Source: Dendrophyllia cribrosa (lineage: Eukaryota > Cnidaria > Anthozoa > Scleractinia > Dendrophylliidae). From it: a stretch of DNA of 64,000 bases. Position 1 is the stretch's first letter. Every line of letters begins with the position of its first letter. Shown piece by piece: positions 61,758 through 64,000 of the stretch. The DNA lies in NCBI GenBank assembly GCA_024195265.1, contig JAJLRJ010000007.1, positions 7,991,558 through 8,055,557 on the forward strand, read 5' to 3'. Under the pieces are notes generated by a model. The model searched no databases. It was given only the letters and a program-made list of their open reading frames with translations, and was not told where the DNA came from. The translations under genes and the position numbers were made by a program.

Positions 61758-62211
61758 CTACAAAACAACACTCATCAGTGCAATTTTTGATGTAATTTTT
61801 GTCATGCTCTTCAATGCAACTTTTGTCACAAGTGTAAACTAGCTGCACTTTTTGTGCAATCCGGGTGCAGCATTTGCTGCAATTTACCAAAAATCATTGC
61901 ATACCTCTGCGACAAATGGCACCCAAATAGCACTGAAATCGGCGCTAGTTTACATACGTGATTTAAAGATGCAACTTGCACACGACTAATGTATATGTGA
62001 CCCTCCATGGAAAAACAGGGACAAAGGTGGCGACTCGCTCACAGCATGCTAACACGCTTAGTGTGTTCAAAGACACACTTTATGTACATATTTAATTGGT
62101 AGAACAATGAAGCACACACTAGTTTTTGTTTTGAAGTAGCTAACATGCACTGATATTCTTAGCGACAATTAACACTGATATTCTTAGCAACAATTAACTC
62201 ACATAGCTTAA

Positions 62212-62582
62212 AGGGAAAGTATCACGGTGATTTGGTGTCATTTTAAAAAACAAAAAAATGTTATAGTATGATCAGAAACCGATAAATAAAGCTCCAACGA
62301 TGTGATAAATTATCACAAAATATATCAAAACTGTCGTTTAGTGTCTCTGCTCATAGACGGACTGGGTCTCAGTGAATTACAACTTGAAAAACATTAGCCA
62401 AATCTTTTTCAAGTTACCACATTTTCGTTTCCAAATGGGCTAGAACAGACCATCATCTGTCTCTCTTTCAAGAATTGGTTGATTTCACTCTCTTGGTGTT
62501 TTAGTATTATTTTGTAAATAAGTAAAGGTAATATAAAATGGCTTTGACCAAAAAACATCAAAATTCCCGTGATACTTCCCCT
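62212..62582. mobile_element. TTAA-type MITE, 371 bp, AGGGGAAGTATCACGG ends
   Basis: AGGGAAAGTATCACGGTGAT at the left and AGGGGAAGTATCACGG (reverse complement of right) next to TTAA at 62208-62211 and 62583-62586. Shares its body with 28480-28715. Confidence 0.85.
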
Positions 62583-62589
62583 TTAAGAG

Positions 62590-63480
62590 TAAAGATACTT
62601 GTTTAATTTAACAAAAATAATGGCTGCGGTTGTAAACACTTCACTCCCTCGGCTGCCATTCAGCACATTTCATCTTTCAAGAGAAACATGCTAAAGCTTT
62701 TGTTTAGATTAGCGTGCTAAAATATAACACGCATAGCGTGCTTAACGATAACATGCTTAGGGTGCAACTGACACACTACATTGTACAACACACTAGTCAA
62801 GAGTAAATTATTGAAAAATAAGGCAGAAAAACTGTGATCTCTTTGTTTAAAAATTAACTAATTATGCAACTGCAATCAAACATAGATTAGACAAACGACC
62901 CACACCTGTGTGTGCTGTTGTGTTGACCTTCGGGTCATCCCCAGTGTGATATACAAAACTTGTGTATCAACAATTATTTTGCTCACTCTCGGCACAGCAC
63001 ACTTGCACTTTTGAAGTGAAAACTAAAGGATTTTAATTTAATATTGTGTTCAAATGAATTTTCTTCTTTTGGTTGTTTGCCTTTCATGAATTTTTATTGC
63101 GTCAAGTTGAAGGAAAAGAACAGCCAACAGAAAAATTCACCGCCAATATAAGATGTAAACATAATGCGTCAGAATGCATGTGTCTTGTGATACATTTCTA
63201 ATGTGGGTTTTGCTTGTGCTAGTGAATGTTTCTTGGGCGAAAATAACCTTAACGCAATCACCTTTTCATGGAATTTTCTTTTCTATGTTATGAATACAGA
63301 GGAATAAAAATTGGATATAGTTTCACTGTGTCTGATTCCGAGATGTTTTATGAAATGGTTGTGTTATGTGTTACGTGGAAAGGGTTTAAATTACTTTTGA
63401 CATTATGCAAATTGGGAACATTTTTACCACAACAGAAAAAATATATTTTAAAGGCTAAATTTGTTTCTCTTCTCCTAAAT
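62590..63480. other. Upstream of the first recognised collagen exon, nothing recognised
   Basis: No promoter, 5' exon or signal-peptide exon could be identified. Open frames here (for example 63268-63483) show no family features. Confidence 0.5.
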
Positions 63481-63484
63481 TGAA

Positions 63485-63835
63485 GGGCTACTGGCAATAA
63501 CGTCGTAAGAACATTTTTGGAAAATTTTCACTGAAATCTTGGATTTTTAGCCTCAAAAGGGACTCACTCGCCAAAATTATGACTGGATCATGTAAATATG
63601 TCTGAAAGGATTTAAACCAGGTCAACAAATGTTCTATCTTCAAACAGAATAAATGTTTTTTGAAAAGATGCATAAGGTGTCCTGGGGGCCATAGGGTGTC
63701 ATAGAGGCCCAAAACATTTTCTCAAAGGTATGGATTTTTTTCCCCATTTTGGATCTGTTTTAAGTACCTTTAGTTAACAATAATAAATCATTAATTTGAC
63801 AAAACTGTGCTTCAAAAGGCCTAAAAGGTTATAGT
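63485..63835 (-). repeat. Dispersed repeat R1, copy 2
   Basis: Inverted counterpart of 7845-8175. Ends are not sharply defined and no target duplication was found. Confidence 0.7.
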
Positions 63836-64000
63836 GTGTTCTATGAAACAAAAGAATGATATATATTTCGCTAATGAAGTGTGCTCCTGGGCACACTTTA
63901 AGCATGCTAAAACCAATTTCTTTCGTTTTAAAGTGGAGGCATGTTGTGAGCGTGTCAGTACCTTTATTTCTGTTTTCCCTTGAAGAATTACATATGGCTA

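Noticed and set aside
1..61757. Possibility that the gene is a basement-membrane or other non-fibrillar collagen
   Set aside because: Those have many helix interruptions and irregular or split-codon exons. Here the helix is unbroken for about 226 triplets and the exons follow the 45/54 rule.

Overview
The window is eukaryotic, intron-rich and AT-rich. It is almost entirely one split gene on the minus strand: a fibrillar-type collagen. I recognise 37 exons between 61757 and 1. All but the two 5'-most encode unbroken Gly-X-Y triplets, start with a whole Gly codon and have phase-0 introns. About 2.18 kb is coding in 61.8 kb (about 3.5%). The transcript runs right to left. The minor-helix/N-propeptide end is at 61.7 kb and the major helix starts inside the 72-bp exon at 56.9 kb. 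The last third of the helix and the C-propeptide lie beyond base 1; the signal peptide and start codon lie beyond 64000 or were not recognised. The repeat content (TTAA- and TA-type palindromic MITEs, LINE tails, a Crypton-like tyrosine recombinase relic) and the lightly fused collagen exons suggest an early-branching metazoan. An anthozoan cnidarian, perhaps a stony coral, is my best guess, but this is inference.

The exon lengths are the main result. Read 5' to 3' from the junction exon (72 bp), they run 45, 54x5, 45, 99, 198, 54, 45, 54 and so on. Their cumulative lengths match the vertebrate type I collagen exon map (exons 6 to 37, as I recall it) boundary for boundary. Vertebrate 99- and 108-bp exons are here still split into 54+45, 45+54 or 54+54. 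Two places (99 and 198 bp) are fused here but split in vertebrates. One intron starts with GC instead of GT.

The introns are packed with mobile elements, many nested, and several carry their own proof of insertion (target-site duplications, empty sites). From left to right: a 125-bp MITE; a TTAA palindrome holding a 5-bp-TSD hAT-like MITE (0.1-1.3 kb); a LINE C-terminal relic (5.1 kb); TA-type MITEs (6.4-8.8 kb); a Harbinger-like MITE with TTA duplications (13.2 kb) whose sister copy is nested in a second hAT-like MITE (25.0-26.3 kb); a long-TIR element with 9-bp duplications and fragments of a RecQ-like helicase (14.2 kb); a block of four adjacent MITEs (18.1-20.1 kb); a mariner relic (27.7 kb); two very large TTAA palindromes (31.6 and 34.4 kb); a 65-bp minisatellite inside a TA-type MITE (37.3-38.4 kb); a 2.2-kb element with two convergent genes (41.2-43.4 kb); a 1.7-kb element dense in ACACGCG motifs (43.7-45.4 kb); tandem arrays of a roughly 105-bp unit at several loci; a LINE fragment flanked by 108-bp direct repeats (52-53.8 kb); and a tyrosine-recombinase pseudogene (59 kb).

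Apart from the collagen, the most gene-like sequence is the two-exon, about 396-residue minus-strand gene at 41.9-43.2 kb (SAM-like domain, cysteine cluster, coiled coil). It sits inside a terminal-inverted-repeat element and faces a second ORF with a possible paired-like HTH. This is the best candidate for an undescribed system.
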